DNA of 64,000 nt from Leishmania donovani. Its lineage: Eukaryota > Euglenozoa > Kinetoplastea > Trypanosomatida > Trypanosomatidae. The DNA is taken from the NCBI RefSeq assembly GCF_000227135.1, contig NC_018262.1, forward strand, positions 795,086 through 859,085. The letters are read 5' to 3'. Shown piece after piece: positions 40,727-50,692 of the stretch. The stretch's first letter is position 1. Each line of letters starts with the position of its first letter. Below the pieces are notes generated by a model. That model was not told the origin of the DNA and did not search any database. It saw nothing but the letters and a program-made list of their open reading frames with translations. Both the position numbers and the translations under genes were made by a program.

Positions 40727-40805
40727 GGCCACGGACACGGACACGAACACGAACACAGCTGCAGACATCACTACTATTTCTACTAGTACTACTACTTTGG
40801 TTAAA

Positions 40806-43800
40806 ATGTCCGGCAGCAACCGCAACGGGGACCATCGTCACCCGTACAACACCTTTACCGCGACGGAGGGCCACTCCCCTCACTCCGACGATGACAGCCA
40901 CCCGTACACGCCACCAGCGACCTCGCGGGTCTATCAGGACCCCAATGCGAATCTACCGCTCGCAGCAGCGCAGCTTTCCGATGCGTCTGTGCCACCGACG
41001 GCAGCGACGAACACCGGTTCGTCCTCTGCTCCACGCGTGACAGCCACGCCCTCCTCGTCGAACAACGCTGCGGCTGCCGCATCGAAGTCTGCCCCGGCGC
41101 CTGGCCCCGTCACCCTTTCCGGTCAGCCGTCAAAGGGTGTGGAGCTGGACGGAATGGCGATCGAGATGACGAAAAAATCGACCTCCCTGTCGGCGGACCT
41201 TGCCGCGAAGGGGTTGGAGGAGTTGGACGACAGCGAACACTTACCCGTCTTCTCAGGCGAGAAGTTGAACGGGAGGGCGCTCGGCGACGGCGCAGAAAAG
41301 GCCACAGCGGTGATTGTCGGTGCCAAGGAGCACCACGCGATGAACTTTGGAGACGAACAAGGCGACGAGCCAACTCCCGATGCGTACGACGCCAAAGACA
41401 AGTTCTGGGCGTTGGCGCTGGAGAACGTCTTCAACCTCGTGCAGTTGGAGGACCCCCTCGCTGGTATCGATGCCGCCGACGCACCGCGCCATGCCAAGGA
41501 ACTCGGCGACAACGTCATCCCAATCAAGGGCGGCCCGAGTTGGATTGTTATCTTGGCGAGCCAGTTCAAAAACGCCATCACGATTGTTCTGCTGATCGTC
41601 ATTATCATCAGCGGTGTGTTTGGGGACTGGGCTGAGTTCGGCGTCGTTCTCTTCATCCTCTTCTTTAACGCCTTGCTTGGCTTCTACCAGGAGTACGGCG
41701 CCGAGAGGTCGCTGGCGAGTCTCAAGCAAATGACGGCAGGTGTGGCGAAGGTGATACGTAATGGCATTCCCGAGATCATCTTCATTGACGAGGTCGTCGT
41801 CGGTGACGTCATCGTGCTCGAGCAGGGCGCCTCCGTGCCGGCTGACTGTCGCATTTTCGAGTCGAACGGGCTAGAGGTGGATGAGGCTCTGCTGACGGGC
41901 GAGGCGCTACCGGTGGTGAAGCACGCGAACGTCATTCGCGACCCGGAAAACCGCCTCGCTCTTGGCGACCGCAAGAACATGGTGTACCGCAACACGCAGG
42001 TGACGCAGGGCCGCGGCAAGGCGGTGGTCGTCGCCGGTGGTCTGAACACCGAAATGGGCAAACTTGCAAAGCGGCTGAACGACAGCAAGGGCAGTGGCAA
42101 GACGGCGCTGATGAAGAAGCTCGACTACATGATGTACTTCCTGTTCCTTTGCTGTGCCGTTGCCGCCGTGATCGTGTTCGCGGCCAACAAGATGCGCTAC
42201 ACGCCGGCAACTCTCTCGTACGCCACGGCGGTGGCCATTGCCATCCTCCCCGAGTCGCTTTGCGCCGTCATCACGGTTGCCATGACCTTCTCTGTGAAGC
42301 GCATGGCACAGCAGAAGTGTATTGTGCGCAAGCTGCCGGTGCTGGAGGTGCTGGGCAACGTCACAGACATCTGCTCCGACAAGACCGGGACGCTGACGGA
42401 GAATAAGATGGTGGTCAAGAAGGCGGTGATTGGCGTTGACGACGTGTACAGCGTTGGCGGCGCGCCGTACGACACTCACGGCGACTTCTTCCCCGCCATG
42501 CGAAACGGCCAGGAACAACAGCCCGTGAACATGGCCCATCAGCAGGAGGTGCGCTACATCTACCAGTTTCTCAAGTGTGCCGCCCTCTGCAGCACAACGG
42601 TCCTGCATGTCTCTGAAGAGGACATGGACTCCCTCGCTGGCAACGGCAACCCGACCGAGATTGCCATCCAGGTAATGACCTGGAAGGCCGGCCTAAACCG
42701 CGACAAGCTGGAGGAGGAGGGCTGGGAGTGCATCACGGAGTACTCTTTCGACTCTAAGATCAAGCGTATGTCCACGGCATGGGAAAACAAGGCGAAGCGC
42801 GAGCTCTACCTCTGCACCAAGGGCGCCCCCGAGCGGGTCGTTGAGCTGTGCACGTACAAGATCAGCGAGGATGGCAAGCTTGTCAGCCTGACGCAGCAGG
42901 ACCGCGAGCAGGTCGACCAGCACATCCGTGACTTGGCCGCGCAGGGTCTACGCACCATCTGCTTTGCATACCGCGAGGACGCCACGAAGATCTTCCCGAT
43001 CCCGGCTGAAGAGCCGTTCATCGACGCTTACGACCGCGACCAGGTCGAGCGCGACCTCGTCTTCCTGGGTATTGTCGGCATCTACGACCCGCCCCGCCCC
43101 GAGTCTCGACCGTCCGTCGTCGCCTGCCAGCACGCCGGCATCTGCGTGCGCATGCTCACGGGTGACCACACGTCCACCGCCGGCAGCATTGCCTCGATGC
43201 TGAACATCATTCGCCGCCGCGACCTCGACGACCCGGTGAAGCTGCAGGCGGGGCCTGACTTCGACAAGGTCGACCCTGAGACGATCGACGGCTGGGCCGA
43301 CCTCCCCGTCGTCGTTGGCCGCTGCTCTCCCGAGTCGAAGGTGAAAATGATCGAGTCGCTGCACCGCCGCAAGAAGGTGGTGGCCATGACGGGTGACGGC
43401 TTCAACGACTCCCCCAGTATCAAGATTGCCGACATTGGCTGCGCTATGGGCTCCGGCGTCGACGTGACGAAGGGCGTCGCAGATCTCGTCATCACTGATG
43501 ACAACTTTGCCACCATCGTGAAAGCTGTCGCCGAGGGACGCCGCATCTCGCAGTGTATCCGCAAGTTTGTTGTACATCTGCTGTCGAGTAACGTGGCTGA
43601 GGTGATTGCGCTGATCTGCGGCCTGCCTATCAGCCACGGCGGCGAGTCGGTGTTCATCCTATCCCCCATCGAGATTCTGTGGCTGAACATGTTCACCTCG
43701 GCCCCACCGGCGACGGGTCTGTCGCTCGACAGGGCGACGGACGACATTCTGCAGGTGCCGCCGAACACGCAGGGATTCTTCACGATTGAGCTGATTGCCG

Positions 43801-44483
43801 ACACAGTCGTTTACGGGTTCTGGCTCGGCGCCATCACTCTGTGTGGCTTCGCGGTAGTGCTTTACGGCTTCAAGAGCGGCCCGGAGGGGACAGACTGCAA
43901 CAGGCACAACGGCGTCGGCTGCGACAACATCTGGACCGCCCGCAGCACCGCCTTTGGAATTCTGTACTTTGGTTTGCTGATCCACTCCTACACGGTGCGC
44001 CACCCGCGCGTCTCCATCTTCAGAATGCGCTGGCTCGACAACAAGTGGATCTTCGGTTCCTGCGTCCTGGGCGGTGCGCTGTTTGTGCCGATTGTATACA
44101 TCAACGCGATCGCCCATGGCCTCTTTGTACACAGCATGATCACTTGGGAGTGGGGCGTCATTGCGGTCGGCGTCATGACCTTTCTCGCCATCTGCGAAAC
44201 CTACAAGGTGATCAAGAACCTGATCTTTCCGATTCGCAAGGTGCTGGTGGAGGTGGACGAGGAGGAGGCCGAGGATGTCGAGGAGCAGCGCCAGCGCGAG
44301 TACAACACCTTTACCCGCACCATGCCGGACGATCGCAACGTGGAGAGGATCGCAAACGAGAACCTGCGCATGTCGTTTGCCTCTCTCGCCGGCAGCGTGG
44401 CCACCGCCAACACAGGCTCATTCCGTGTGCCCGCGCAGCGCCAGAAGAAGAAACGTATTGGGCTCTTCCGCAAGCGCGAGTAA
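40806..44483 (+). CDS. Type II P-type cation-transporting ATPase (ENA/Ca2+ pump-like)
   Basis: A 1,225-residue membrane pump. A disordered Ser/Pro/Ala-rich N-terminus of about 190 residues precedes the core. Landmarks: TM pair around 245-300; actuator TGE (364-366) in LLTGEALP; TM4 with PES (482-484); phosphorylation motif DKTGT with Asp525; ATP-site KGAPERV with Lys672; hinge MTGDGFNDSP (861-870); then C-terminal membrane helices to about 1150 and a charged tail. It couples ATP hydrolysis to cation export through an aspartyl-phosphate intermediate. The order resembles fungal and protozoan ENA (type IID) Na+/K+ pumps, but such genes are often labelled calcium-motive ATPases in trypanosomatids; the ion is undetermined. 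The start is ATG 40806 (MSGSNRN); the TTG nine bases upstream is not a likely start. Confidence 0.92.
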   Translation: MSGSNRNGDHRHPYNTFTATEGHSPHSDDDSHPYTPPATSRVYQDPNANLPLAAAQLSDASVPPTAATNTGSSSAPRVTATPSSSNNAAAAASKSAPAPGPVTLSGQPSKGVELDGMAIEMTKKSTSLSADLAAKGLEELDDSEHLPVFSGEKLNGRALGDGAEKATAVIVGAKEHHAMNFGDEQGDEPTPDAYDAKDKFWALALENVFNLVQLEDPLAGIDAADAPRHAKELGDNVIPIKGGPSWIVILASQFKNAITIVLLIVIIISGVFGDWAEFGVVLFILFFNALLGFYQEYGAERSLASLKQMTAGVAKVIRNGIPEIIFIDEVVVGDVIVLEQGASVPADCRIFESNGLEVDEALLTGEALPVVKHANVIRDPENRLALGDRKNMVYRNTQVTQGRGKAVVVAGGLNTEMGKLAKRLNDSKGSGKTALMKKLDYMMYFLFLCCAVAAVIVFAANKMRYTPATLSYATAVAIAILPESLCAVITVAMTFSVKRMAQQKCIVRKLPVLEVLGNVTDICSDKTGTLTENKMVVKKAVIGVDDVYSVGGAPYDTHGDFFPAMRNGQEQQPVNMAHQQEVRYIYQFLKCAALCSTTVLHVSEEDMDSLAGNGNPTEIAIQVMTWKAGLNRDKLEEEGWECITEYSFDSKIKRMSTAWENKAKRELYLCTKGAPERVVELCTYKISEDGKLVSLTQQDREQVDQHIRDLAAQGLRTICFAYREDATKIFPIPAEEPFIDAYDRDQVERDLVFLGIVGIYDPPRPESRPSVVACQHAGICVRMLTGDHTSTAGSIASMLNIIRRRDLDDPVKLQAGPDFDKVDPETIDGWADLPVVVGRCSPESKVKMIESLHRRKKVVAMTGDGFNDSPSIKIADIGCAMGSGVDVTKGVADLVITDDNFATIVKAVAEGRRISQCIRKFVVHLLSSNVAEVIALICGLPISHGGESVFILSPIEILWLNMFTSAPPATGLSLDRATDDILQVPPNTQGFFTIELIADTVVYGFWLGAITLCGFAVVLYGFKSGPEGTDCNRHNGVGCDNIWTARSTAFGILYFGLLIHSYTVRHPRVSIFRMRWLDNKWIFGSCVLGGALFVPIVYINAIAHGLFVHSMITWEWGVIAVGVMTFLAICETYKVIKNLIFPIRKVLVEVDEEEAEDVEEQRQREYNTFTRTMPDDRNVERIANENLRMSFASLAGSVATANTGSFRVPAQRQKKKRIGLFRKRE

Positions 44484-45711
44484 TAGACTGTGCTGCGCGC
44501 ATCAGCGAGAGGGACGGTGCGGACAGCAATACAGACCTTGCGCTCACTGGTGCCCACACGTATGGCTGTTCTTTTCGTCTGTCTCACTTCTACGCTTGTG
44601 CTTCAGCAACCTCTGCCAAAGGTGACGCGTGCGTGTGCATGCATGTAAGCGCGGTCGTTTCGAGGGCGCCTCGTCGCGAAAGTGCAAGGCAGAGCACTGA
44701 CGTACGTGGTGATGTGGGCATGAGCTCCTTTCTCCCTCTTTTCTGTTATGATTTGCATGTGTTGCTGTGTGTGTGTGCTCTCTTCTCTTTCTGTGTATGT
44801 GTATGTGTGTGTGTGTGTGTGCCTGTCTCTCTTTTAGTGTTTTGGTGGATCTCCCGGTTGCCTCTTTCGCCCTTTTCATTCACTTCTCCTCGTGTCCTCT
44901 CTTCCTCCTATTGTGTGCATGTTCGCTTTTCGACTCTCCCCCTTCTCTTTTTTCCTATCTCTTCTTCCAGTGTCTTGCACCAGTCGGTCTTTGGTGGCCA
45001 TGACATGTGCCATTCCTTCTCTCTTCTCCCTCCCTCCCCCTCGCTCCTCTCCGGCGAACCCTATCTGATCCGCTCTTTCCGTGCCCGCCACTCATCTCCC
45101 CACCTGCCCCGTTCCGCTGCAGGTTCCGCCCCGCAAGTCTGCATGCGTGGATTTATCCTTCAGGGGTGTTTCCTGCTTCCACGTTCGTCTCTTCGCTCTC
45201 TCTCCCTTTCTCGGTGTGTGCGTGTGATGTTCCGCAAGGCGCATCGTTGCGCTTTTTTTCTTGTAGCTCTTTGTTTAGCCCGTCCCCTCTCTCCGCACTT
45301 TCTCCAGCTGCCACTGCGTGCCGCCCATGTCATGGTGATCATGGCTAGTCCTGATGCGCGTGATGCGTCTGGAGAGTGCTTCGCTCATTGCGGCCTTCTA
45401 CTCCCTCGCCCCATCTCCTCCATTTTTTTCCAGCTTAGTTAGATCTGTGTCAAACACGTGTGGGGGTGTTAAGGAAGAGAAGGCGGGGATGAGGATGCCT
45501 GGAAATCGCAGGGGAGAGTGTGGCGGCAGTTACACGGGGTGGGGTAGGGGAGCAAGAGCTGAGATAAAGAGATAATCAAGGCGATGCAAGGAGTCGCGCA
45601 CTCGCAGCTGCGTTGCGCTTCGTGTTGCTCCTCGCGCTTTTAGCCCCGGTGCTTCTCTTCCTTCTTTGCCCTTTCTTTTGGTTCTGCTTGAGGGAGGTGC
45701 ACCCGGATGAC
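44484..45711. other. Intergenic region, no gene seen
   Basis: ATPase 3' UTR and spacer, with TG tracts at 44767-44782 and 44797-44820 and T/C-rich sequence from 44880 to 45300. The open frame overlapping the ATPase 3' end runs on from a shadow frame and is not supported. Confidence 0.6.
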
Positions 45712-46058
45712 GAGGAGACACCTCAGTGCAGGGCATCGCAGGGTCCAGTGTCCGCTCTTTGCGGGGAAGCCAAGCAGCCCCCCCTCTCTCCAATCCGTGG
45801 CAAATGCCGAACCACTTCCTGTAGTTGCAGGGTCAAGCCCCCACAGCGTGGGGGTGTCGAAGCGATGCATCGCCACCGATGTCGGCGGTCCGGCGCTGTG
45901 CAGTGTTTCGTCGGCGCCACTGGCGACCGTGAGCACGTCTGTGCCACACATATGATGGGCAACGTGTCGGCGTGACTCGAGCGTATCCCACCCGCTCCTC
46001 GCTGGCTCCTAGCGGGGGCGCCTGAGCCGCCCCGGAGAGACGCACCACGTGGCGCGAC
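45712..46058 (+). mobile_element. Retroposon-like repeat, copy I (both ends incomplete)
   Basis: 347 bases identical to 46372-46718 (copy II), starting abruptly at GAGGAGACACC after unrelated upstream sequence and ending at a 99-N gap. The sharp left boundary fits a 5'-truncated insertion. It could also be a misassembled duplicate, given the perfect identity. Confidence 0.6.
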
Positions 46059-46157
46059 NNNNNNNNNNNNNNNNNNNNNNNNNNNNNNNNNNNNNNNNNN
46101 NNNNNNNNNNNNNNNNNNNNNNNNNNNNNNNNNNNNNNNNNNNNNNNNNNNNNNNNN
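46059..46157. other. Assembly gap, 99 N
   Basis: 99 N between two copies of the retroposon-like repeat. Confidence 0.98.
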
Positions 46158-46941
46158 GGCCGGGGCTCGCCAGCGGTGACCTCGGGTAAGGCCAGACCCC
46201 GAACGTCGAGCTCGACTCGACCTTGCGGGGCGCGCATGCCTCAGAGCCACGTTGGTCCCTCGCGGCGCCCCGCCGATGCTGCCGTCGTATGCCTCAGCGG
46301 CCCAAATAACAGCGAGGGTGTCACTTTGGACCTATCTTTTTTTGACATATTCCTATGGAGCCCATGAGGATGAGGAGACACCTCAGTGCAGGGCATCGCA
46401 GGGTCCAGTGTCCGCTCTTTGCGGGGAAGCCAAGCAGCCCCCCCTCTCTCCAATCCGTGGCAAATGCCGAACCACTTCCTGTAGTTGCAGGGTCAAGCCC
46501 CCACAGCGTGGGGGTGTCGAAGCGATGCATCGCCACCGATGTCGGCGGTCCGGCGCTGTGCAGTGTTTCGTCGGCGCCACTGGCGACCGTGAGCACGTCT
46601 GTGCCACACATATGATGGGCAACGTGTCGGCGTGACTCGAGCGTATCCCACCCGCTCCTCGCTGGCTCCTAGCGGGGGCGCCTGAGCCGCCCCGGAGAGA
46701 CGCACCACGTGGCGCGACGCACCTGATGGGGGAGCGGCTGTGAGGCGGCCTGCAGAGTGCAGGGTGGGCGGGTGGAGTGTGAGGCGGGGGCCATGCCGAG
46801 ATGACTGAGTCGGCGCATTGCTGTACTGGCCTGTCTACGGCTGCTTGGCCCCACGCGATGGCGCCTCTGTGGCAGGCCGCGACGTAGAGTGGTGCTGAAA
46901 TCGTGTTGCGTGACAGAGAGACGAACACGTTGAAAAACATT
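46158..46941 (+). mobile_element. Retroposon-like repeat, copy II, 3' end with short A run
   Basis: Aligns without indels to copy IV (54617-55395, constant offset 8459). The shared sequence ends at GTTGAAAAA, after which the two copies diverge completely. In copy IV the same point starts a 12-A tract, which marks this as the 3' end of a non-LTR-type retroposon on the + strand. The 5' end is lost in the gap. Frames are interrupted, so it is degenerate or non-coding. Confidence 0.7.
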
Positions 46942-47201
46942 TGCTCTGTTTTGTAAGATCTTCGGTGTGACCGGCCTACCAGAGCCCATGTAATTCTACG
47001 TCAGTGATGCGGTACTTTGGTGGTGTCACAACAGAAACAGCGGCAACAATGCTGCGCCTCCTCGCACCTCCAACAACATCTTTCCACCTGAAAACGCGCG
47101 CGCAGCCGCATCAGTGAGCGACTGTGCTGTGGTGATGCCGCCATTTGTATGCGTGCCGAGGAGGAAAAACGGTGTGGCGCGTTATCGCCCACATCATTGA
47201 C
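46886..47201 (+). repeat. 316-bp block duplicated exactly across a gap
   Basis: Identical to 47301-47616 (offset 415) with a 99-N gap between. It spans the 3' end of copy II and about 260 bases of following unique sequence, so it is most likely a pair of overlapping contig ends left unmerged. Confidence 0.85.
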
Positions 47202-47300
47202 NNNNNNNNNNNNNNNNNNNNNNNNNNNNNNNNNNNNNNNNNNNNNNNNNNNNNNNNNNNNNNNNNNNNNNNNNNNNNNNNNNNNNNNNNNNNNNNNNNN
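47202..47300. other. Assembly gap, 99 N
   Basis: 99 N flanked by an exact 316-bp duplication. Confidence 0.98.
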
Positions 47301-47616
47301 AGAGTGGTGCTGAAATCGTGTTGCGTGACAGAGAGACGAACACGTTGAAAAACATTTGCTCTGTTTTGTAAGATCTTCGGTGTGACCGGCCTACCAGAGC
47401 CCATGTAATTCTACGTCAGTGATGCGGTACTTTGGTGGTGTCACAACAGAAACAGCGGCAACAATGCTGCGCCTCCTCGCACCTCCAACAACATCTTTCC
47501 ACCTGAAAACGCGCGCGCAGCCGCATCAGTGAGCGACTGTGCTGTGGTGATGCCGCCATTTGTATGCGTGCCGAGGAGGAAAAACGGTGTGGCGCGTTAT
47601 CGCCCACATCATTGAC

Positions 47617-48595
47617 CCCGAGCCGCCATGAACCTGTCCAGAGATGTGGCGCACGAATGTGCTGCGGTGCGACTGGGTAGCAGCGAGAGAAGAAGGCGAA
47701 GACCAGCACACCCACAAAAGCGGCTGCTCCTATGATTGCCCACTCTTCTGTTTTTCTTAACCGTTTCACGTTTCCTTCTCTTAATGGTGTCGATGACATC
47801 CCTCCGCGCTCCACACGCACACGCACACGCACACGCACACAGTGTCTTCGCACCTTCATTTTTTTTCCGACTTCTTTGCCTTGCCCCTGTCTTACTACTC
47901 CCCCTCTCGCTCTGCTGACCGGCATCTTCATTCGCCACGAACTGACTGCTTCCTCTTTCCCTGTGTGTGTGTGTCTGTGTCGTCGTTGTTGTTGTTGGCT
48001 TGCGTACTCTTCGTGCGTACTCTCATCGTCGTTTTTCCATAGCACTTTATCGCCTCTTTTTCTCGACCACTTAGACCATCAACGACGTGCTGACTAAGGC
48101 AGGCGCGCATCAACACATCTGCAAGGAAGCGGAGGCGGTGGCACAGGCGCACTCGAAGAGGAAGAAAGACTTGGACAGCGCACAAGAACAACAAGGTCGA
48201 GTTAATCAAACAAAAGACCGCTTCTGAGGAAATCTCCGCCTTCTCTCTTTCCTTTCTTTCGCTTGTTCTCCTTCTTTTTTTTTTCGTTGGAGCGTCTTTA
48301 GCCCATCAACCCTCTCTCTCATCGTCATTGCCTCTCTGTGCACCTTCACGAGCTTCGCTCTCGCTCTCGCCTCTCTGCATTTTGCCGTTTCTTCTTGTTT
48401 GCGGTGTGCCGGCTCGGGCGACCCGATTTTCAATCTTCGGATATCTATCTATATATATATTTCGCATCCGATCTGCATTTACGTCTCCGTGTCTCTTCAG
48501 CAGCAGCAACAAAAAGAACAGCGAAACCGTAGCGCAACGAATACAGATACTTGGGCGGGCATCCGCATCACTAGAAGAAGCAGGCGTGATTCACA
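47617..48595. other. Upstream region of the kinesin gene, no gene seen
   Basis: T/C-rich with a CA-type tract at 47815-47840 and a TA tract near 48446-48460. Probably 5' UTR and splice region for the kinesin gene. Confidence 0.6.
48499..48500 (+). promoter_or_regulatory. Possible spliced-leader acceptor AG of the kinesin gene
   Basis: GTCTCCGTGTCTCTTCAG, pyrimidine-rich and ending in AG, would give a 5' UTR of about 95 nt before ATG 48596. Other AGs nearby are possible. Confidence 0.4.
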
Positions 48596-50692
48596 ATGAC
48601 AACCTTAGGAAACCAGCGCGTGACAGTATCGGTGCGCGTGCGGCCGATGCTGCGTGAAGGCGCTTCTGCGAATCACCAGCAGGAGAAGTTTGAGCTGCAA
48701 GGCGTGCACCGCGTCGGCGATAACAGTCTCAAGGTAGAACTGACGAAGCCAGGCGAGCCGACAAAGAGCAGTCTCTTCTCCTTCGACTACGTTTTCGATC
48801 AGGAGAGCACGCAGCTCGAGGTGTATGAAGATGCCGTAGTGGACATGGTCGATGCCGCTCTCGTCGGCGTGAATGTCACCCTCTTGGCCTACGGACAGAC
48901 GGGCTCCGGCAAGACCTTCACCGTGCTGGGCGATGTGAAGCCGAACCCGCTTGAAAACGACCTGCTCACGACGAACAGTGGCATGTTCCTGCGTGTGCTG
49001 AGCGACTTGATGGACTACAAAGTTCGCCAAGCCAAGAAGGGCTGGCACGTGGTAGTGGGTTTAAGCTGCATAGAGATTTACAACGAGAACATCCGCGACC
49101 TGTTTGGTGGCAAGCCTAACTCGGCACCGCCGGCGCTGAAGGCAGTCATGACCGGCGAGGATGTTTATCTACCGTCTCTCATCATCAAGGAGATGACCAC
49201 TCTGCAGGCGGTTTTCAGCGAGATTCAGCTGGCCATCGCACGCCGCATGAGCCGTGCGACGGACTCCAACTCGCAGTCGAGCCGCAGTCACTGCCTCTTC
49301 TCCATTGATATCCTTCAGCAGGCGAATTCGGCCCCCGCGCCGTCGCTGGACATTCTCGATCAGTCAAAGAAGGGCAACGATATGAAGAAGGCTGTGTCGT
49401 CAGACAAGAAGGGTGCGGCGGCCACGAAGAGGGGCGGCAGCCTGGCTTCCGCAGCGCAGGATCCGCAGCTGCCGGAGTGGGAAATGCCGTTCCAGGGTAC
49501 GGTGTTCCGCTTGCCCGGACAGAAGGAGCCCATCTACACCAGCAAAATCATCCTTGCCGATCTCGCCGGTAGCGAGCGCATTGCCCGCAGTGGTGTGACC
49601 GGCGATGGCCTGGCAGAGGCCACATCCATCAACAGCAGCTTAACAGCACTGGGGAACGTGGTACACAGCCTGCACGAGGGAGGCTTCGTCAGCTACCGTG
49701 TTTCAAACCTGACGCGACTTCTCAAGCCGGCCTTTTCGCACCCCAGCTCGCGCGTGCTACTCTTGGCACAGTGCTCGCCCACGCAGCTGACGTTCGATGA
49801 GACGATCAGCACACTGCACTTTGCAAACAAGGTAAAAGATATGAAGGTGACCACGTGCACTGGCGCCGAAGCGGAGAAGCTGCAGTTTGACTTTCTCGAG
49901 TCCGGCAAGATGTACGACGCGCTGCTGGCAGACCTGCACATCTTCGCTGCAGAGTCGCAGGCAACGATCGGCATCATTCGCCGCAACCTGCCGCAGAAGG
50001 GCAGTCTCTACTATGACGCGTCAGCGGGCAAGAACGGCAAAATGGCCAAGGTGAGCATAAAGGACCGCCGCTTGTCGGCCGACGCGTCGGGCGTGCTGAC
50101 TGTGGCGCAGAAGGAGCGCGCGGAGTTGATGGCCCGTATGGAAAAGGAGAAGTCGGATGAGATTTCCGTAGTGCAACGGTCGGCGGATGAGGCGCGTGAT
50201 GAGATTATCAGAGAGTACATGGCCGAGTTGAATGAGCTGAAGGAGGCGATTGCGAAGCAGGTGTCAATGCGCGTCCACCACGTGTCGCAGCAGCTTTTGC
50301 TTGATTCGGCAGCCCGCGGCAACAAGATCGTCGAGGAAGAGGCGGAGGAGTGGGCCTCAATGATGCTGCTGTACCTGAAAGAGCACAAGGTGGCCTGCGA
50401 CAAGGAGCTATCGACCATATCGAGCCGTCTCGAGGACTTGTCTCAGAACGTCAACAAGCAGCGTCTGTCTGACACCCCGAACGAGACACCCGAGACCGTT
50501 GAGGCGGACTCCAAGTACGCCCTCTCCACGTGGTCCCACTGCTTGGCAAAGCGCTTCTTCTCGTTCTGCATGGAGGTGCACGAGTATCAGGCTGTTCTCC
50601 TGAACATATACCATGGCAATGTGACCCTGGTGCGCTGGAAGAAGAAGAACGCCGAGCTGCTGAAGAAGTTCGAAGAGGAGAAATCGGTGTAG
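48596..50692 (+). CDS. Kinesin motor protein
   Basis: A 698-residue protein with an N-terminal motor domain. Landmarks: VSVRVRPML near the start; P-loop GQTGSGKT (100-107); IEIYNENIRDLF; switch I NSQSSRSH (225-232); switch II DLAGSE (322-327); NSSLTALGNVV; and the FDETISTLHFANKVKDM segment that closes the motor at about 420. Between switch I and switch II lies an insert of roughly 70 residues, rich in Lys, Ala and Ser (about 240-305), longer than in conventional kinesins. After the motor there is a charged helical region (about 500-600) with coiled-coil potential and a final helical segment rich in Lys and Glu. It hydrolyses ATP to move along microtubules. The subfamily is not clear by eye; an N-terminal motor suggests plus-end movement. 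The ATG follows TTCACA and matches the conserved start of the motor. Confidence 0.95.
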   Translation: MTTLGNQRVTVSVRVRPMLREGASANHQQEKFELQGVHRVGDNSLKVELTKPGEPTKSSLFSFDYVFDQESTQLEVYEDAVVDMVDAALVGVNVTLLAYGQTGSGKTFTVLGDVKPNPLENDLLTTNSGMFLRVLSDLMDYKVRQAKKGWHVVVGLSCIEIYNENIRDLFGGKPNSAPPALKAVMTGEDVYLPSLIIKEMTTLQAVFSEIQLAIARRMSRATDSNSQSSRSHCLFSIDILQQANSAPAPSLDILDQSKKGNDMKKAVSSDKKGAAATKRGGSLASAAQDPQLPEWEMPFQGTVFRLPGQKEPIYTSKIILADLAGSERIARSGVTGDGLAEATSINSSLTALGNVVHSLHEGGFVSYRVSNLTRLLKPAFSHPSSRVLLLAQCSPTQLTFDETISTLHFANKVKDMKVTTCTGAEAEKLQFDFLESGKMYDALLADLHIFAAESQATIGIIRRNLPQKGSLYYDASAGKNGKMAKVSIKDRRLSADASGVLTVAQKERAELMARMEKEKSDEISVVQRSADEARDEIIREYMAELNELKEAIAKQVSMRVHHVSQQLLLDSAARGNKIVEEEAEEWASMMLLYLKEHKVACDKELSTISSRLEDLSQNVNKQRLSDTPNETPETVEADSKYALSTWSHCLAKRFFSFCMEVHEYQAVLLNIYHGNVTLVRWKKKNAELLKKFEEEKSV

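Larger units (their letters stand above)
37050..40805. other. Pyrimidine-rich upstream region of the P-type ATPase, no gene seen
   Basis: About 3.7 kb, strongly T/C-biased on the + strand from 37620 to 40200, with many T-runs of 8-12 (for example 38089-38100, 38238-38247, 38573-38582). A TA tract lies at 40490-40513 and a CA tract at 40689-40726. CTTGAAG at 40551-40557, after a T/C-rich run, is a possible splice acceptor. Open frames consist of Phe/Leu/Ser/Pro runs. Confidence 0.6.

Noticed and set aside
43841..45442. 533-codon frame overlapping the ATPase 3' end
   Set aside because: The first part is a shadow frame of the ATPase and the rest is T/C-rich spacer with Phe/Leu/Ser/Cys composition.
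45613..45975. Frame with a signal-peptide-like start running into retroposon copy I
   Set aside because: The hydrophobic start comes from T/C-rich spacer, there is no ATG, and the rest is repeat sequence also present at 46372.
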